Positions 33,531 to 44,593 are shown, counted from the stretch's first letter. The stretch is 64,000 nucleotides of DNA from Cyanobacteria bacterium FACHB-471 (GCA_014695345.1 JACJOC010000049.1:124001-188000); one strand, 5' to 3'. The notes: a model not told the origin generated them from the letters alone. Numbers and translations: made by a program.

Positions 33531-36500
33531 ATGCTCAATTCATCCATCCTCTTCATTGATGCTACGGTTAAAAACTACCAAAATCTTCTCTTTGGTATTG
33601 AACCATCAACACAGGTCTTTGTCCTAAATTCTGAAGAAGATGGGGTTCGACAAATCACTGATTTGTTTGCAAAGAATCCTGGGTACAGCAACGTCCACAT
33701 CGTCTCCCACGGTTCTCCAGGTTGCCTTTATCTTGGGCAGACACAACTCACCCTGGATACTCTCGATCGCTATGCTTGGGATCTAAAGACCTGGTTTACC
33801 TCCTTCCCTCTTCTCCCTTCCCCTCCCTCACTCCTGCTATATGGTTGTAACGTTGCGGTTGGAGATGCTGGAGCTGAGTTCATTGAGAAGTTGCACCAGT
33901 TCACTGGCGCGCAGATTGCAGCTTCTACGTCTCCCGTTGGTCATGCTTCGCTGGGTGGCAATTGGCAGCTTGACCACAAACTAGGACAAGTTCAAGCAAC
34001 CCTCCCGATCGCCCCCTCCACCTTGGCTACTTATAAAGGAGTATTAGCAGCACCTGTGATTAGTGACAGTATCACAATCACTCGCGCTGTTGATGAAGAT
34101 AAAACTCTATCTATTACAGGAATTTCGGTTAGTGATGCGGATGCAGCAGATATCCAGACCGTCACCCTCTCTGTTGCCCAAGGACTCTTGAACCTCGCTT
34201 CAACCAGTGGACTAAGGGGAATTACAGGTGACGGCACAGGCAGCATTAGCTTCTCAGGTACGCTGTCTGCTGTTAATGCAGCATTAGCTGGGATGTTATA
34301 CAGGTCGGGGCTAAACTACAGCGGTAATGATACATTAGCCATTACAGTCAACGACGGAACTCAATCAGTTCTACGTAATGTGGCAATCGCTGTCACTCCA
34401 GTTAACGACACCCCAACCATTGCTCCATCCGGCATCAGTGTTGCAGAGGGAGGTAATAATTCCTTCAACGCTAGCAACTTTGGTATTGCCGACGTTGACA
34501 ATGAAAATGTACAAATTATTGTCAAACTCGATAGCTTGCCTAGCAAAGGCTATTTAACATTCAACGGTAACTTTCTCGTAGTTGGTTCTACCTTTTCCTA
34601 TGATCAGGTCGCTCAGTTACGATACGTGCATAGTAGTATCCAGACAACAGTACCAGGTGGAACGAGTGACGCTTTTACAATAACGGTTGACGATGGTGCA
34701 GGCGGAACTATTGGTGTAACGACCATTCCTGTCACGATTACTCCAGTTAACCAACTGCCCACAGTCAGCGGTACAAATACCCTATTTGAAGGAGAAACTA
34801 ATCACCCGATCGCAATTTCCATTAGCGACTCAGACCAGACGGCTAGCAACTATACAGTTGAAATTCTCACTCTGCCTGTTGATGGCGTTTTGAAACTGGG
34901 GAGTAATCCCGTCATTGCTGGGCAAACGCTAAGTTCTGCGGATCTAGCAAATCTCACTTACAGCCACGATAGCAACGACGATAACTTTGGTAACCCTCCT
35001 CCCGATGGCTTTACTATCCGAGTGATAGACGACGGCGGTGGCACTGGCACTTCAGGTTCTACCACATCCACCGTTAGCCTCAATATTCAGCCCAACAACG
35101 ATGACCCCGTTCTTGTTAGAAACACGGGACTACGTCTGAACACACTTTCAGAAGGTTTGATTAAAGTTATTACTCCTGCTGATCTAAGTGTCACCGATCC
35201 GGACTCACCAACTACCCAACTCACCTACACTCTCACTGCCGCACCTGACGCGGCGATCGGGGGACTAGAACGGTTTAACGGCACCAGTTGGGTAAGAATT
35301 GGTGTTGGTGCCAGTTTTACGCAGGATGATTTGAACAACAGTCGAGTTCGCTACGCATTCCACAAATCGTCTTCAGGTAATGAGGGTTTTGCCGATAGCT
35401 TTAGCTTCCAGGTTCGCGATGGCGAAATTCGTGAATACCCCTCGACACGAGAAGGCGGCATTTGGAGATCAGATGGTTCTACTCTACAAACCCTCACCTT
35501 CAACATTAATATTGATGTTCCAGCTACTGGAAGCGGCAGCACTGGTGGGACTCAAAACCCAATTGTTGTGGGTAATACCCCTCCAGTGATTGAGCTAAAT
35601 AAGGGTCTTGCCAGTTTAAGTGAAGGTACCTCGACACTTATCACAAGTGTCCTTTTACGCGCAACAGATACAGATAACATCCCCAGTGCAATTGTTTACC
35701 GTATCACCGGTCTACCCAGCAGCGGTTTAATTCAACTCAATGGCACGTCACTTGGTTTATATGGCTCATTCACCCAAGATGATATCAACAAGAATCGAGT
35801 TACCTTTAATCATGCAGGCAACGAAGACTTTGATGATAACTTCCGCTTCACCGTTAGCGATGGTACTAATGTCACCTTTGAGCAAACCTTCACGATCGAT
35901 ATCACCCCAGTAAACGATGCGCCTACGGTTGCGACCAGTGGTTCGCCTTTTCTAGTTGAAGCAGGCACGCTAGTCATCAATAATTCCTATCTTTCACTCA
36001 GTGATGTTGATGGTACAGGTGAAAAATCAGGAATAGACTTTGCTACACCAAACTCGCTCACGTTTCGAGTTGTCACGCTGCCGACGTATGGGTCGCTGCA
36101 AGTTGATCAGGGCAGCGGTTTCGTGACAGTCACATCCGGCACAATCATCACCAAAGCGCAGCTAGACGGTGGAAAGCTGCTCTACATCCATAATGGAACT
36201 GAGAATTTTACAGATAGTTTCGCTGTCCAAGCAGACGACAACACAGGCACACCCAACAAACTCAGCACAATTCAAACAGTCAATCTCACCATTGCCTCCC
36301 TTAATGATAATCCTGCCTTCGCCTCCTCCACTTCATTAACAGTTGCAGAAGCGGGAAGCGGTATAATTAAAGGCTCAAATAGGGTGGCAGATAATGAGCC
36401 TCACCTGCTTTACACTGACCCTGACAATACCACAGTTCAGCGGCAGTATCGCATCACTGACGCGACTGATAATGGTACTTTGTTCCGCAACGGACAAGCG

Positions 36501-39500
36501 CTATCAGTAGGGAGTGTCTTTACCCAAGCTGATTTAGACAATAAACGTATCACCTATACTCACAATGGGTCAGAAAACTACACTGATGCATTTAAATTTA
36601 CGGTGAGTGATGGTGGTGGTGCAGCAGTTCCTGGCAACTACACGATCGCTATTACGCCAACCAACGATGCACCTCAACTGGCTGTCCCCACTGCTCAGAT
36701 TTTCAATACCGATACCCCACTGACGTTTAGCAATGCTAATGGCAATCGTATTACCGCCATCGACGTAGATTTGGATACGCTCAGTCCTGGCGAAACCGAT
36801 GTTCTAAAGGTCACTGTTGACTTGCAAGCGGGTGGAACAACTTACACTGCCAGCACTTTGACCTTGGGTTCCATCTCTGGCTTAACGGTTACGGGCAGCA
36901 ATGGTACTTTAGATGGCACTGTAACATTTGAAGGAACAAAGGCAAGTATTCAGGCAGCTCTAGACGGCTTACAAGTACAGGTGCCAACGGATGAAGACCG
37001 AGTATTATCACTGGTGGTGACTGTTGATGACTTAAATAATGGCGGGCCTAATCCATCTCCATCTCCATCTGGATATAGCACGACCGTCACAAAGACCATT
37101 GCTCTCTTTACCAGTAATGATAACGATGCTCCAACTATTGCCTCTCCTGCAAGCGTTATAGCAACTGAAGATGTAGCGTTTGGCTTTACGGGTGGAAATG
37201 TTATTGCGATCGCCGATGTAGATGCCTTTACTTCCACAGTCAACACGGTCACGTTGAACGTGACGAAGGGTACTCTTACCCTTACAAATTCCAGTTTGAT
37301 TACATCTGGCGCAAACAACAGTAGCACGATTACCTTAACTGGAAGCTTAAGCGCAATCAACTCGGCACTGATAGGTTTATCGTATAAGGGAAATAGCAAT
37401 GTTAACGGTAGCGATACGCTAACAATCGTTGCCAACGACCAGGGCAACACGGGACTAAATGGTGGCGCAACCGATCCAAAATCAACGACTCAAACGGTCA
37501 ACATAACTCTTGCCCCAGTCAATGATCAGCCTACTCTGGCAGCACCTACCGCAGTCCAGACAATTTCTGATACCAGCCCAAAAATCTTTAGTACTGCCAA
37601 CGGCAACGCTATCACCATTGATGACATTGCTGATCTGCCACCTTACGGTTTAGATAACTTCACAGTTACTCTAAATGCGATCGACAGCACAACCAGTTCA
37701 GCCTATGGCATCCTCACAGCTGCTACTGGTTCCGGGGCAACCGTGAGTGGAGATGGCACAGCCAGTGTCACTATCACAGGAACAAAAGCTCAAGTCAATG
37801 CAACGTTAAATGGATTGGGCTATGCTCCTACCAACTATAACTCAGAGGCAACGGTCACTTTGGCAGTTGTCGTCAATGACACGGCGAACGGTGGACCCGG
37901 TGCATTAACCGACACCAAGAGCATCACGATTCAGGTTAGCGATTTTAATGACCCACCTGTTATCACCAACCCAACCACCATAACCGCTACCGAAGATCAA
38001 TCATTTAGCTTTACAGGGACAAATCTCATTTCCTTAGCTGACCCGGATGATTTTGGCAAAACCCTAAGTGTGACTCTGACAGTCGGTAAGGGAACTCTGG
38101 CATTCGGCACAATTACGGGACTAACCTTCACTAATGGCACCAACGGCAGTGCGAGCGTGACCGTGACCGGAACCAAAGCCGCACTCAACACGGCTCTATC
38201 TACACTGACCTATCAAAGCACTGCTAATGTCAATGGTTCTGATGCGTTAAGTATCCTGGTGAATGACCTGGGCAATACTGGCGCAGGAGGAGTGAAAACT
38301 GACAGCGAAACGGTCAACATCACTATCAATCCAATCAACGATGCTCCCACTCGAACCATCGGCGGTTCCGTTCCCTTTGGTACTGTCCCTGAAGATGCAG
38401 CACTGGCTGGTACTTTAGTCTCATCCCTATTTGGCAGCAAGTTTGTTGACAACGTTGATCAGGTCACAGGGGGATCTTCCGCAAACAACTTTGCTGGAAT
38501 TGCAATCACTAATAATTTGGCTACATCAGGCACTCAAGGTAGATGGCAATGGTCAACAGATGGCACCACTTGGAACAACGTTGGAACTGGAGTATCTACA
38601 ACTGAGGCTCTTGTGGTAGCGGCAAACTCCTGTTTGCGATTCCTTCCTAAGGCAAACTACAACGGAGCAGTTGGAAATCTATCTGTTCGCTTAATTGATG
38701 ATTCTCAAGGATCTGTTGCATCAGGGAGTATAGTCAATGTTGGATCTGGTGGCGGTACAACTTCCTATAGCAACAGCAATAATGCAATCAGCTTGACCAC
38801 CAGTATCACGGCAGTGAATGATGCTCCGATCGCCACTGGGTCGTCTACCTTAGCGGCTGTTAATGAAGATGCGGCATCTCCAGCCGGAGATACTATCACC
38901 AACCTGTTTGCTAGCAAATTTAGTGACAGTACCGACCAAGTTACGAACGGCTCTACTGCCAATACTCTGGTAGGGATAGCGATCGTCGGTAACGCAGTAA
39001 CAAAAGGTATCTGGCAATACTTCAACGGCACAACTTGGCAAGCTGTAGGTAATCCCAGTGCAACAAATGCACTGATAGTATCAGCTTCAGATAAACTTCG
39101 ATTCGTTCCAGCTGCTAACTATAATGGTGCGGTTCCTGCACTGAACGTGCATTTAATTGACAGTTCCACTGGAACTGTGACAACTGGAACGATCGTTAAC
39201 CTAAGCGGAGTTGGCGCAATTGGAGGTACAACCCGCTATAGCGCCAGCACTGTGCCATTAACCAGCAGCATCAATCCGGTTAATGATGCGCCCACGTTTA
39301 ATAATCTCGGTGGTTCTGTTTCGTTCACCGAAAACGGCACGGCGGTGATTTTAGATGCAGATGCGATCGCTAATGATATAGAACTTGGAGGACTAGATAA
39401 TTGGAACGGTGCTAGCCTAACCTTGCATCGTCAAGGCGGGATCAACAGTCAGGATGCATTTGGTAACAGTGGTACGCTCGGCACGTTGACTCAAGGGTCT

Positions 39501-42500
39501 AGCTTCGTGGTAAACAGAGTCACCATTGGTACAGTTACGGTAAACAGCGGTGGCACTCTTGTTCTGACTTTTAATGCCAATACAACCACCGCCCTAGTCA
39601 ATAGCGCCCTTCAGCAAGTTACCTACCGCAATATAAGTGAAGATCTTCCCTCTTCGGTAGCGATCGCCTATACCCTCAATGACGATAACACAGGTGCCCA
39701 AGGCAGTGGTGGAGCATTGACTGCCACCGGAACAGTGATAGTCAACATCACTCCCCTTAGTGATGCTCCAGTAATTAGTGCTGGGGCAACGCTAGCTTAC
39801 ACCGAAAACCAAACAGCCCAAGTAGTTGACAATACTGTGACCGTGGCTGACGTAGATGACACCCAAATCAGGTCAGCAACCGTCACCATCAGCAATGGCT
39901 TCACTACAGGAGATGTGTTGGCTGCCGTTACTGGTGGCACTAACATCACAGCAAGTTACAACAGCAACACAGGTGTCTTAACGCTCTCTGGTACAGATAC
40001 ATTGGCGCGTTACCAGCAGGTTATGCGTTCAGTGACCTATCTCAACACCAGTGAAACTCCGACTCAAACAACAAACACTCGTACTGTCAGTTGGCAAGTT
40101 ACAGATGCTAATTCCGATGGTGCTGGCGCTGCAACTAGTACACCTGTCACTAGCACAATTACCATCAATGCTTTGCCTGATCCAGTCGACGACACGTTCA
40201 GTACCAATGAAGATACACTACTAAGCGCTAGCGTTGCTGATGCAGATATCGGGGATGGCCCAGCTACCTATGCAGTAAGCAGCGCTCCTAGCCACGGTGT
40301 CCTCAACTTTAACCCGAACGGCAGCTTCACGTACACACCTAGCCCCGATTACAACGGTTCCGATAGCTTTACTTATCGGGTAACGGATGCAAATGGAGAT
40401 ATCGGAACGGCGATCGCCACCATCACGGTTAATCCAGTAGTAGACATTACCAATGACAACAGCACTACCAACGAGGATACTCCAGTCACAATTTCCGTGC
40501 TGGACAATGACACCTTTGCATCAGGAGCAACCGTTACAAGTGCCACCAACGGTAGCAATGGCAATGTAGCAATTAACTCTAATGGCACTGTCACCTATAC
40601 GCCTAAGTCCAATTTCTTTGGGGCTGACGGCTTCACGTACACCGTTATCTCCGGAGGTATGACCGAAACTACAACTGTCAATGTTACCGTGGATGCAGTT
40701 CCTGACCCCGTTAACGATACGTTTAGCACCAGTGAAGATACTCTTTTGAGTGGTAGCGTCGCTGATCCTGATGCAGGTGATGGACCAGCCACCTATGTGA
40801 TAACAGGCGCACCTAATCACGGGGCTCTTAACTTCAATCTAGACGGCAGCTTTACCTACACACCGAATCCGGATTTCAATGGTACCGATACCTTCACTTA
40901 TCAGGTAACGGATGCAAATGGGGATGTCGGAACAGCGATCGCCACTATCACGGTTAATCCTGTCACAGACATCCTCAATGACAGCAGCACTACTAACGAA
41001 GATACTCCAGTTAAGATTCCGGTACTGGGCAATGACAGCTTTGCATCAGGAGCCACAGTCACACGTGCCACCAACGGCAGTAATGGTAGTGTGGTCATCA
41101 ACCCTGATGGTACTGTCACCTATACTCCTAAACCTGACTTCAATGGCAACGATAACTTTACCTACACCGTTTCCTCGGGTGGTGGGACTGAAACTGCAAC
41201 TGTTAATGTCATAGTCAATCCTGTTGCAGACATCCTCAACGACAGCAGCAGCATTAACGAAGATACTCCAGTCACAATTTCTGTTCTTGATAACGACAAT
41301 TTTGCATCAGGAGCCACAGTAACCGCAGTCACTAACGGCAGCAACGGCAGTGTGGTCATCAATCCCGATGGCACTGTCACTTACACTCCTAAACCTGACT
41401 TCAACGGCAACGATAGCTTTACCTACACCGTCACGACCGTAGCAGGTAACACTGAGACTGCAACTGTTAACGTCACAGTGAGTCCTGTTGCAGACATCCT
41501 CAACGACAGCAGCGCTACTAACGAAGATACTCCAGTCACAATTTCTGTTCTTGATAACGACAGCTTTGCATCAGGAGCCACAGTAACCGCAGTCACTAAA
41601 GGCAACAACGGCAGTGTAGTCATCAATCCGAATGGCACTGTCACCTATACGCCTAAACCTGACTTCAACGGCAACGATAGCTTCACCTACACCGTTTCCT
41701 CGGATGGTGTGACAGAAACTGCAACTGTTAACGTCACAATCAATCCTGCCACAGATATCCTCAATGACAGCAGCAGCACCGACGAGGATACTCCGGTTAC
41801 CATTCCGGTACTAGGCAATGACAGCTTTGCATCAGGAACAACGGTAACTGCAGTCACCAACGACAGCAACGGCAGTGTAGTCATCAACCCAGATGGCACT
41901 GTCACCTATACTCCTAAACCTGACTCCAACGGCAACGATAGCTTCACCTATACCGTTTCCTCGGGTGGTGTGACAGAAACTGCAACTGTTAACGTCACAA
42001 TCAATCCTGCCACAGATATCCTCAATGACAGCAGCAGCACCGACGAGGATACTCCGGTTACCATTCCGGTACTAGGCAACGATAGCTTTGCATCAGGAGC
42101 AACCGTCACAAGTGTCACCAACGGCAGCAACGGCACGGTTGTAATTAACTCTGATGGCACTGTCACCTATACGCCTAAACCTGACTTCAACGGCAACGAT
42201 AGCTTCACCTACACCGTTTCCTCGGGTGGCGTGACTGAAACTGCAACTGTTAACGTCACAATCAATCCTGCTGTAGATATCCTCAACGACAGCAGCATTA
42301 CTAACGAAGACACTTCGGTCACAATTCCTGTTCTTGATAACGACAGCTTTGCATCAGGAGCAACCGTAACCGCAGTCACCAACGGCAGCAACGGCACAGT
42401 TGTAATTAACTCTGATGGCACTGTCACCTATACGCCTAAACCTGACTTCAACGGCAACGACAGCTTCACCTATACCGTTTCTTCGAGTGGTGTGACTGAA

Positions 42501-44558
42501 ACTGCAACTGTTAACGTCACAATCAACCCTGCTGTAGATGTCCTCAACGACAGCAGCACTACTAACGAAGGCACTTCCGTCATCATTCCCGTACTGGGCA
42601 ACGATAGCTTTGCATCAGGGGCAACGGTAACCGCAGCCACCAACGGCAGCAACGGCAGTGTGGTCATCAATCCTGATGGTACTGTCACCTATACTCCTAA
42701 ACTTGACTTCAATGGCAACGATAGCTTCACTTACACCGTCACAACCGTAGCAGGTAACACTGAAACTGCAACTGTCAATGTCACAGTCAATCCTGCTGTA
42801 GACAGCATCAACGACAGCAGCAGCACTAACGAAGATACGCCAGTCACCATTCCCGTACTGGGCAATGATACCTTTGCATCAGGGGCAACGGTAACCGCAG
42901 CCACCAACGGCAGCAACGGCACAGTTGTAATTAACTCTGATGGCACTGTCACCTATACGCCTAAACCTGACTTCAGCGGCAATGACAGCTTTACCTACAC
43001 CGCCACAACCGTGACAGGTGACACTGAAACTGCAACTGTTAATGTCATAGTCAATCCTGTTGCAGATATCATCAGCGACAACAGCAGCACCGACGAGGAT
43101 ACTCCAGTTATTATCCCTGTCCTTACTAACGACAGTTTTGCGTCAGGAGCCACAGTCACAAGCGTCACCAACGGTAGTAATGGTAACGTGGTCATCAACC
43201 TTGATGGTACTGTTGCCTATACCCCCAAGCCGAATTTTAACGGCAGCGACAGCTTTACCTACACCGTTACCTCCGGCAGTATCACTGAAACTGCCACCGT
43301 TAATATTGCAGTGGATGCAGTTCCTGATCCCGCTAATGATGCATTCACAACCAGTGAAGATGTCTTAGTGAGTGGCAGTGTCGCCGATGTAGATATGGGA
43401 GATGAACCAGCTACCTATACCGTAACGAGTATGCCTAGCAACGGAATTCTCAGTTTTAATTCTGACGGCACTTTCATGTACACACCGAACTCTGACTTCA
43501 ATGGCACTACTACCTTCACATATCAGGTAACAGATGCGAATGGAGATACAGCAACGGCGATCGCCACTATCCTGGTCAAGCCCGTTGCTGACGCAGTTGG
43601 CGATAGTGGAGTTACTCAAAAAGGAAAGCCTGTCGTTATCAATGCTTCAGGAAACGATAGTTTCGAAAACAGTAATGCACTAATCCAAAGCATCACCCAA
43701 GGAAGAAATGGAACTGTTAGCATTAACCCAGATGGCACTGTCACCTACACTCCCAATGCAAGTTTCGTAGGCACGGATCGTTTTACCTACACTGTGAGCT
43801 CGGGAGGAGTAAACGAAACTGCAACCATCAGCATTCAAGTTTCCCCACCTCCAGGACCTATTCCCAACAACGGTTCATCTGGTCCAGATATCGTTATTGG
43901 GACTAATGGAAACGACATTCTCAACGGCTTTAGCGATATTGACATTCTTCGAGGACTTGGTGGTAACGACATTATTAATGGTGGTAGTAGCAGGGATGTC
44001 ATGCGTGGAGATGATGGCAATGACATCCTCAATGGCGGTAGTGGCAATGATGATATGAGAGCAGGTACAGGAAAGGATATTCTCAATGGTGGTAGCGGTC
44101 AGGACTTGATGCTCGGTGGAACAGAGAATGATATCCTCAACGGTGGGCTCGGCAACGATCGCATCTATGGAGAAGCGGGTCAAGATACCTTAGATGGTGG
44201 AGATGGGCGCGATCGCCTCCACGGTGGACTTGATAACGATACCTTGAGAGGTGGTCGTGGTGATGATCTGCTGACAGGTGGAGTGGGTAAAGATACCCTG
44301 ACAGGTGGACAAGGTCGTGATCAGTTTATCTATACCTCCGTCGGTGATTTTGGTGATGTCATCACCGATTTTGAAATTGTCAAAGATCGGATTAACTTCC
44401 GACCAATCCAAGGCATTCAATCCATGCGTGATCTTCGGTTTACTCAGAAAGGTGACGATACTTTACTGAAAGCCAACATCAACGGCAGCCTTAAGACTGT
44501 TGCAGTGCTTGAGGATGTCAACGCAAGTACACTCTCTCAAAGACATTTCATCTTCTAA
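33531..44558 (+). CDS. giant surface protein: DUF4347, cadherin/Ig-like repeats, RTX tail
   Basis: 3675 residues. Residues 1-165 form a DUF4347 domain (VHIVSHGSPGCLYLG; LLLYGCNVAVGDAG). From about 175 to 2210 follow CSPG/cadherin-like modules of about 100-130 residues, with recurring VNDAP and DxDNxxL-type calcium motifs. From about 2215 to 3440 are Ig-like modules of two kinds (87-88 residues each); nine of one kind lie in unbroken tandem (40971-43331). Residues about 3450-3600 hold RTX nonapeptides (GGxGNDxLxGG). The end, with DVITDFEIVKDRINF, fits a type I secretion signal. No N-terminal signal peptide is present. It is probably exported by a type I system and acts in adhesion or sheath formation (inference). 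No secretion genes are in the window. Confidence 0.93.
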   Translation: MLNSSILFIDATVKNYQNLLFGIEPSTQVFVLNSEEDGVRQITDLFAKNPGYSNVHIVSHGSPGCLYLGQTQLTLDTLDRYAWDLKTWFTSFPLLPSPPSLLLYGCNVAVGDAGAEFIEKLHQFTGAQIAASTSPVGHASLGGNWQLDHKLGQVQATLPIAPSTLATYKGVLAAPVISDSITITRAVDEDKTLSITGISVSDADAADIQTVTLSVAQGLLNLASTSGLRGITGDGTGSISFSGTLSAVNAALAGMLYRSGLNYSGNDTLAITVNDGTQSVLRNVAIAVTPVNDTPTIAPSGISVAEGGNNSFNASNFGIADVDNENVQIIVKLDSLPSKGYLTFNGNFLVVGSTFSYDQVAQLRYVHSSIQTTVPGGTSDAFTITVDDGAGGTIGVTTIPVTITPVNQLPTVSGTNTLFEGETNHPIAISISDSDQTASNYTVEILTLPVDGVLKLGSNPVIAGQTLSSADLANLTYSHDSNDDNFGNPPPDGFTIRVIDDGGGTGTSGSTTSTVSLNIQPNNDDPVLVRNTGLRLNTLSEGLIKVITPADLSVTDPDSPTTQLTYTLTAAPDAAIGGLERFNGTSWVRIGVGASFTQDDLNNSRVRYAFHKSSSGNEGFADSFSFQVRDGEIREYPSTREGGIWRSDGSTLQTLTFNINIDVPATGSGSTGGTQNPIVVGNTPPVIELNKGLASLSEGTSTLITSVLLRATDTDNIPSAIVYRITGLPSSGLIQLNGTSLGLYGSFTQDDINKNRVTFNHAGNEDFDDNFRFTVSDGTNVTFEQTFTIDITPVNDAPTVATSGSPFLVEAGTLVINNSYLSLSDVDGTGEKSGIDFATPNSLTFRVVTLPTYGSLQVDQGSGFVTVTSGTIITKAQLDGGKLLYIHNGTENFTDSFAVQADDNTGTPNKLSTIQTVNLTIASLNDNPAFASSTSLTVAEAGSGIIKGSNRVADNEPHLLYTDPDNTTVQRQYRITDATDNGTLFRNGQALSVGSVFTQADLDNKRITYTHNGSENYTDAFKFTVSDGGGAAVPGNYTIAITPTNDAPQLAVPTAQIFNTDTPLTFSNANGNRITAIDVDLDTLSPGETDVLKVTVDLQAGGTTYTASTLTLGSISGLTVTGSNGTLDGTVTFEGTKASIQAALDGLQVQVPTDEDRVLSLVVTVDDLNNGGPNPSPSPSGYSTTVTKTIALFTSNDNDAPTIASPASVIATEDVAFGFTGGNVIAIADVDAFTSTVNTVTLNVTKGTLTLTNSSLITSGANNSSTITLTGSLSAINSALIGLSYKGNSNVNGSDTLTIVANDQGNTGLNGGATDPKSTTQTVNITLAPVNDQPTLAAPTAVQTISDTSPKIFSTANGNAITIDDIADLPPYGLDNFTVTLNAIDSTTSSAYGILTAATGSGATVSGDGTASVTITGTKAQVNATLNGLGYAPTNYNSEATVTLAVVVNDTANGGPGALTDTKSITIQVSDFNDPPVITNPTTITATEDQSFSFTGTNLISLADPDDFGKTLSVTLTVGKGTLAFGTITGLTFTNGTNGSASVTVTGTKAALNTALSTLTYQSTANVNGSDALSILVNDLGNTGAGGVKTDSETVNITINPINDAPTRTIGGSVPFGTVPEDAALAGTLVSSLFGSKFVDNVDQVTGGSSANNFAGIAITNNLATSGTQGRWQWSTDGTTWNNVGTGVSTTEALVVAANSCLRFLPKANYNGAVGNLSVRLIDDSQGSVASGSIVNVGSGGGTTSYSNSNNAISLTTSITAVNDAPIATGSSTLAAVNEDAASPAGDTITNLFASKFSDSTDQVTNGSTANTLVGIAIVGNAVTKGIWQYFNGTTWQAVGNPSATNALIVSASDKLRFVPAANYNGAVPALNVHLIDSSTGTVTTGTIVNLSGVGAIGGTTRYSASTVPLTSSINPVNDAPTFNNLGGSVSFTENGTAVILDADAIANDIELGGLDNWNGASLTLHRQGGINSQDAFGNSGTLGTLTQGSSFVVNRVTIGTVTVNSGGTLVLTFNANTTTALVNSALQQVTYRNISEDLPSSVAIAYTLNDDNTGAQGSGGALTATGTVIVNITPLSDAPVISAGATLAYTENQTAQVVDNTVTVADVDDTQIRSATVTISNGFTTGDVLAAVTGGTNITASYNSNTGVLTLSGTDTLARYQQVMRSVTYLNTSETPTQTTNTRTVSWQVTDANSDGAGAATSTPVTSTITINALPDPVDDTFSTNEDTLLSASVADADIGDGPATYAVSSAPSHGVLNFNPNGSFTYTPSPDYNGSDSFTYRVTDANGDIGTAIATITVNPVVDITNDNSTTNEDTPVTISVLDNDTFASGATVTSATNGSNGNVAINSNGTVTYTPKSNFFGADGFTYTVISGGMTETTTVNVTVDAVPDPVNDTFSTSEDTLLSGSVADPDAGDGPATYVITGAPNHGALNFNLDGSFTYTPNPDFNGTDTFTYQVTDANGDVGTAIATITVNPVTDILNDSSTTNEDTPVKIPVLGNDSFASGATVTRATNGSNGSVVINPDGTVTYTPKPDFNGNDNFTYTVSSGGGTETATVNVIVNPVADILNDSSSINEDTPVTISVLDNDNFASGATVTAVTNGSNGSVVINPDGTVTYTPKPDFNGNDSFTYTVTTVAGNTETATVNVTVSPVADILNDSSATNEDTPVTISVLDNDSFASGATVTAVTKGNNGSVVINPNGTVTYTPKPDFNGNDSFTYTVSSDGVTETATVNVTINPATDILNDSSSTDEDTPVTIPVLGNDSFASGTTVTAVTNDSNGSVVINPDGTVTYTPKPDSNGNDSFTYTVSSGGVTETATVNVTINPATDILNDSSSTDEDTPVTIPVLGNDSFASGATVTSVTNGSNGTVVINSDGTVTYTPKPDFNGNDSFTYTVSSGGVTETATVNVTINPAVDILNDSSITNEDTSVTIPVLDNDSFASGATVTAVTNGSNGTVVINSDGTVTYTPKPDFNGNDSFTYTVSSSGVTETATVNVTINPAVDVLNDSSTTNEGTSVIIPVLGNDSFASGATVTAATNGSNGSVVINPDGTVTYTPKLDFNGNDSFTYTVTTVAGNTETATVNVTVNPAVDSINDSSSTNEDTPVTIPVLGNDTFASGATVTAATNGSNGTVVINSDGTVTYTPKPDFSGNDSFTYTATTVTGDTETATVNVIVNPVADIISDNSSTDEDTPVIIPVLTNDSFASGATVTSVTNGSNGNVVINLDGTVAYTPKPNFNGSDSFTYTVTSGSITETATVNIAVDAVPDPANDAFTTSEDVLVSGSVADVDMGDEPATYTVTSMPSNGILSFNSDGTFMYTPNSDFNGTTTFTYQVTDANGDTATAIATILVKPVADAVGDSGVTQKGKPVVINASGNDSFENSNALIQSITQGRNGTVSINPDGTVTYTPNASFVGTDRFTYTVSSGGVNETATISIQVSPPPGPIPNNGSSGPDIVIGTNGNDILNGFSDIDILRGLGGNDIINGGSSRDVMRGDDGNDILNGGSGNDDMRAGTGKDILNGGSGQDLMLGGTENDILNGGLGNDRIYGEAGQDTLDGGDGRDRLHGGLDNDTLRGGRGDDLLTGGVGKDTLTGGQGRDQFIYTSVGDFGDVITDFEIVKDRINFRPIQGIQSMRDLRFTQKGDDTLLKANINGSLKTVAVLEDVNASTLSQRHFIF
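40971..43331 (+). repeat. nine tandem 261/264-bp coding repeats
   Basis: Unit starts are at 40971, 41232, 41496, 41757, 42018, 42279, 42540, 42804 and 43068. Each encodes an 87-88 residue Ig-like module running from ILNDSS-type to VNPVAD-type ends, with NEDTPVTI, SFASGATVT and DGTVTYTPKPDFNGNDSFTY inside. Neighbouring units share over 100 identical bases (for example 41706-41818 and 41967-42079). Diverged units of the same kind flank the array at about 40445 and 43593. Confidence 0.95.
43876..44330 (+). repeat. RTX nonapeptide-coding repeats
   Basis: About sixteen consecutive 27-base units encode GGxGxDxLx-type calcium-binding nonapeptides. They fold as a parallel beta-roll when calcium binds outside the cell. 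Confidence 0.85.
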
Positions 44559-44576
44559 ACCGTTTTCTAGCGCTAC

Positions 44577-44593
44577 ACGCCTTGGCAAGGCGT
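44577..44593 (+). terminator. hairpin after giant gene
   Basis: ACGCCTT-GGC-AAGGCGT, a 7-bp perfect stem 18 bases after the stop, followed by TTATG. Weak alone; a second hairpin lies at 44686-44723. Confidence 0.4.

Noticed and set aside
40901-43198. Regular minus-strand open frames of about 72 codons, one per tandem repeat
   Set aside because: They recur every 261-264 bases in exact register with the plus-strand repeat units and follow from codon choice in NPDGTVTYTP-type stretches. They have no ribosome-binding sites, and the plus-strand protein is certain.
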